A stretch of 9,092 nt of DNA, taken from assembly GCA_024742655.1 (NCBI GenBank), contig JANSYB010000050.1, positions 1 to 9,092 of the forward strand. The letters run 5' to 3'. The first letter of the stretch is position 1; each line of letters starts with the position of its first letter. A model generated the notes under the pieces. The model saw only the letters and a list, made by a program, of their open reading frames with translations. It was not told the origin of the DNA and ran no database searches. A program made the position numbers and the translations under genes. Of the stretch, positions 7,553-9,092 are shown in pieces. Source of the stretch: Paracoccaceae bacterium (lineage in GTDB: Bacteria > Pseudomonadota > Alphaproteobacteria > Rhodobacterales > Rhodobacteraceae).

Positions 7553-7629
7553 GCGAGAATGGTCAGGGTCGCGCCAAAGAAGCGCCAGGGCAGGCGCGCG
7601 CGGTCATCCATGTCGAAAATCCGTGTCAT
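7543..7629 (-). CDS. Candidate small ORF or leader peptide upstream of leuC (28 aa)
   Basis: An ATG at 7629 opens 28 codons ending TAG, with an in-frame TGA three codons before the ATG. The peptide starts [20 protein letters not shown] and ends in a leucine-rich tail (L22, L25, L28; also L13), with a rare-looking CTA leucine codon just before the stop. Third positions are mostly G/C, like a real gene. There is no well-spaced ribosome site (AGGG ends one base before the ATG), but a candidate promoter places the transcript start at or next to the ATG, so leaderless translation is possible. It could be a small conserved protein, a weak leucine-sensing leader, or chance. I know of no named family. 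Confidence 0.35.
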   Translation of the reverse strand: MTRIFDMDDRARLPWRFFGATLTILARL

Positions 7630-7636
7630 GCCCTGT

Positions 7637-7665
7637 CAGATACATACGCAGGGTGAGTCTATCAA
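7637..7665 (-). promoter_or_regulatory. Putative promoter for leuC-leuD
   Basis: On the minus strand TTGATA (7660-7665, five of six consensus bases) is followed after exactly 17 bases by TATCTG (7637-7642). Seven bases later is the ATG of the 28-codon ORF, which is where transcription would be expected to begin. It is the best -35/-10 pair seen in the 200-base gap before leuC. Confidence 0.4.
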
Positions 7666-7689
7666 GGGAAAGTGACGGCGTGGCCGACC

Positions 7690-7869
7690 TCAGACCTTGC
7701 CCTCGAAATCCTTGTGGATGAGTTTGCAGTCACAATAGGGGCATTCGACCCAGCCAAGCTCAAGCGGAATCTGCAGCCAGACACGCGGATGCCCAAGTGC
7801 CCCCTCGCCCCCGTCGCAGGCCACGCGGTAGCTATCGACGATCTTGACTTCGGGCGCTTCGGTGGCCAT
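7690..7869 (-). CDS. CHCC zinc-finger domain protein (NDUFS6-like)
   Basis: This 59-residue protein is essentially one zf-CHCC domain. The metal ligands are C18 (in VACDGG), H27 (in LGHPRVWL), C43 and C46 (in ECPYCDCKL), with the spacing of the family that includes the C-terminal zinc site of mitochondrial complex I accessory subunit NDUFS6. In alphaproteobacteria this family is short and often a lone gene; a role in complex I is an inference from that homology. The ATG at 7869 is chosen because AAAGGAAA lies about 8 bases upstream and the domain follows directly; an upstream extension to 7980 is proline- and cysteine-rich and overlaps the divergent ABC gene. It is divergent from the ABC ATPase gene with 75 bases between the starts. 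Confidence 0.9.
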   Translation of the reverse strand: MATEAPEVKIVDSYRVACDGGEGALGHPRVWLQIPLELGWVECPYCDCKLIHKDFEGKV

Positions 7870-7944
7870 CGGGGCGTTTCCTTTCGGCTGCAAATCCTCT
7901 AGGTGCGAATATGGTCGAAGGCAATGCCGGGGGCAAGGGCAGGG

Positions 7945-8874
7945 ATGAGCGCAAACGCCATTGAAATCAGGGGGCTGCAAAAGACCTATGCCGCGCGCAA
8001 GGGCGAGCCGGGCAAACAGGCCCTCAAAGGCATAGATCTGGATATCCCCGCCGGATCCGTTTTTGGCCTTTTGGGCCCCAATGGTGCGGGGAAATCGACA
8101 CTGATCAACATTTTGGCCGGTCTGGTTCTGAAAAGCGCCGGACAGGTGACGATCTGGGGTTTCGATCAGGATGTGAACCCGCGCCAGAGCCGCGCGGCCA
8201 TCGGTGTCATGCCGCAGGAACTCAACCTCGATCCGTTCTTCACCCCGCGCGCCGCACTGGAAGTGCAGGCCGGGCTCTACGGTGTGCCCAAAAGCCAGCG
8301 GCGCAGCGATGAGATCCTGCGCCTGGTAGGGTTGCAGGACAAGGCCGAGGCCTATGCGCGCACCCTGTCGGGGGGCATGCGGCGGCGGCTATTGCTGGCC
8401 AAGGCACTGGTGCATCACCCTCGCATCCTTGTGCTCGATGAGCCGACGGCCGGCGTCGATATCGAACTGCGCCAGATGTTGTGGGAAAACATCCGGCAAC
8501 TGAACAAAGAGGGCATGACGATCATCCTAACCACGCATTACCTTGAGGAGGCCGAGGAAATGTGCGGCGAAATCGCCATCATCAACGAGGGCAGCCTCGT
8601 GGCACGCGACAGCACCGCGAACCTGCTGGGCCGGCTGGATGGCAAGACGATGATCATCCACCCCGATAAACCCTGTGACACGCTGCCGGAGGCGGACGGA
8701 ATCGCGGTGGAGCGGCGCGCGGACGGTGCGCTTGCACTGTCTTATAAATCATCGCAAATGCCGGCCGAGGCGGTGCTTGAGGCCGTGCGGAGCGCGGGCA
8801 TTTCCATCCGAGACGTCAAGACCGAGCAGGCAGACCTCGAAGACGTGTTCCTTGAATTGACGCGAAACCGTTAG
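7945..8874 (+). CDS. ABC-2 type transporter ATP-binding protein (YadG-like)
   Basis: This 309-residue ATPase has all nucleotide-binding motifs: Walker A GPNGAGKS (44-51), Q-loop Q91 in MPQEL, signature LSGGM (141-145), Walker B ILVLDEP with D165 and E166, D-loop AGVD (169-172) and switch H198 in TTHYLEEAEE. Length and stretches such as PTAGVDIELR and TIILTTHYLEEAE closely resemble E. coli YadG, which partners a YadH-type permease. The C-terminal 90 residues form the extension usual in this subfamily. The ATG at 7945 puts the first strand (IEIRGLQKTY) right after a short N-terminus and has AAGGG five bases upstream; GTG at 7903 and ATG at 7924 are alternatives. No permease follows: the next gene is a different membrane protein after 93 bases. 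Substrate unknown. Confidence 0.95.
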   Translation: MSANAIEIRGLQKTYAARKGEPGKQALKGIDLDIPAGSVFGLLGPNGAGKSTLINILAGLVLKSAGQVTIWGFDQDVNPRQSRAAIGVMPQELNLDPFFTPRAALEVQAGLYGVPKSQRRSDEILRLVGLQDKAEAYARTLSGGMRRRLLLAKALVHHPRILVLDEPTAGVDIELRQMLWENIRQLNKEGMTIILTTHYLEEAEEMCGEIAIINEGSLVARDSTANLLGRLDGKTMIIHPDKPCDTLPEADGIAVERRADGALALSYKSSQMPAEAVLEAVRSAGISIRDVKTEQADLEDVFLELTRNR

Positions 8875-8967
8875 ACCCGAAAACCTCGATGCGGCCGGGC
8901 GACCTTGTGTCCGCGGTCAACTTGACGCATGGTCGGCAATTAAAGCATTTTTTTCAGGAGCGTGGTT

Positions 8968-9092
8968 TTGGCGATAGCCCGGCTTTTGCAACTCCTGATC
9001 GCCTGTCTTGTCATCGGTTCCATGGCCGTTGCCCTGACCATCTCTTTTGCCGCACTGATCTATGCAGGCCCGCTGTCCGCCTTTCTGGGACA
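8968..9092 (+). CDS. Membrane transporter N-terminus, probably SulP family (partial)
   Basis: Only the first 41 codons are in the window and the gene runs off the right edge. The peptide is almost entirely hydrophobic, with LLQLLIACLVIGSMAVAL followed by TISFAALIYAGPLSAFLG. The phrase ISFAALI-(Y/F)-x-G-x-L-x-x-F/Y-L is typical of the first membrane segments of SulP/SLC26-type anion transporters, in particular those with a C-terminal cyclic-nucleotide-binding domain. The start is TTG at 8968, with AGGAG (8956-8960) 7 bases upstream; GTG at 8962 is in frame but only one base from that site. A TTGACG at 8922-8927 could be a -35 box, but no good -10 follows. Without the rest of the protein the family call is tentative. 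Confidence 0.6.
   Translation, partial: MAIARLLQLLIACLVIGSMAVALTISFAALIYAGPLSAFLG

Noticed and set aside
6155..7675. 506-codon plus-strand reading frame
   Set aside because: It is antisense to leuC, whose family motifs and iron-sulfur cysteines are unmistakable; the translation is histidine/arginine/glycine-rich shadow sequence.
7870..7980. N-terminal extension of the CHCC zinc-finger protein to a start at 7980
   Set aside because: The extension is proline/cysteine-rich with no family similarity, overlaps the divergent ABC gene, and the ATG at 7869 has its own ribosome site directly before the domain.

Overview
The window is GC-rich, densely packed DNA of a bacterial chromosome. The gene content suggests an alphaproteobacterium, most likely of the Rhodobacteraceae/Roseobacter group: a 3-isopropylmalate pathway split into leuC-leuD and leuB, a short CHCC zinc-finger protein of the mitochondrial complex I accessory type, frequent GTG/TTG starts, and strong G/C at third codon positions. 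The taxonomic call rests on recognising protein styles and was not computed. There is no phage, transposase, CRISPR or other mobile gene. This is mostly core metabolism.

Layout. At the left edge is a tRNA-Pro(CGG) gene on the minus strand with a plausible promoter. Next comes a plus-strand Na/phosphate cotransporter-family gene of the YjbB type. It runs convergently into leuB and the two stop codons overlap by 4 bases. From about 7.9 kb down to 1.9 kb almost everything is on the minus strand, in transcription order: a small CHCC zinc-finger gene, a candidate 28-codon ORF in the leuC upstream region, leuC, a doublet of REP-like palindromes, leuD, a strong rho-independent terminator, a 300-base AT-richer spacer, an unrecognised polytopic membrane protein, a secreted-looking endonuclease/exonuclease/phosphatase (EEP) family enzyme, a perfect palindrome, and leuB. 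To the right of about 7.94 kb the plus strand carries a YadG-like ABC ATPase, followed by the start of a membrane protein that looks like a SulP-family anion transporter, cut by the window edge.

How the genes work together. LeuC and LeuD form isopropylmalate isomerase and LeuB the following dehydrogenase, so three of the four leucine-specific subunits are here; leuA is not. The membrane protein and EEP enzyme sit between leuD and leuB, are translationally coupled by overlapping ends, and have no obvious link to leucine synthesis. The cotransporter, zinc-finger protein, ABC ATPase and SulP-like gene appear to be independent units.

No clear new biological system is visible. The points most worth a second look are the REP-like doublet between leuC and leuD, the possibly leaderless small ORF before leuC, the membrane protein/EEP pair and its non-standard start, and the ABC ATPase without an adjacent permease.
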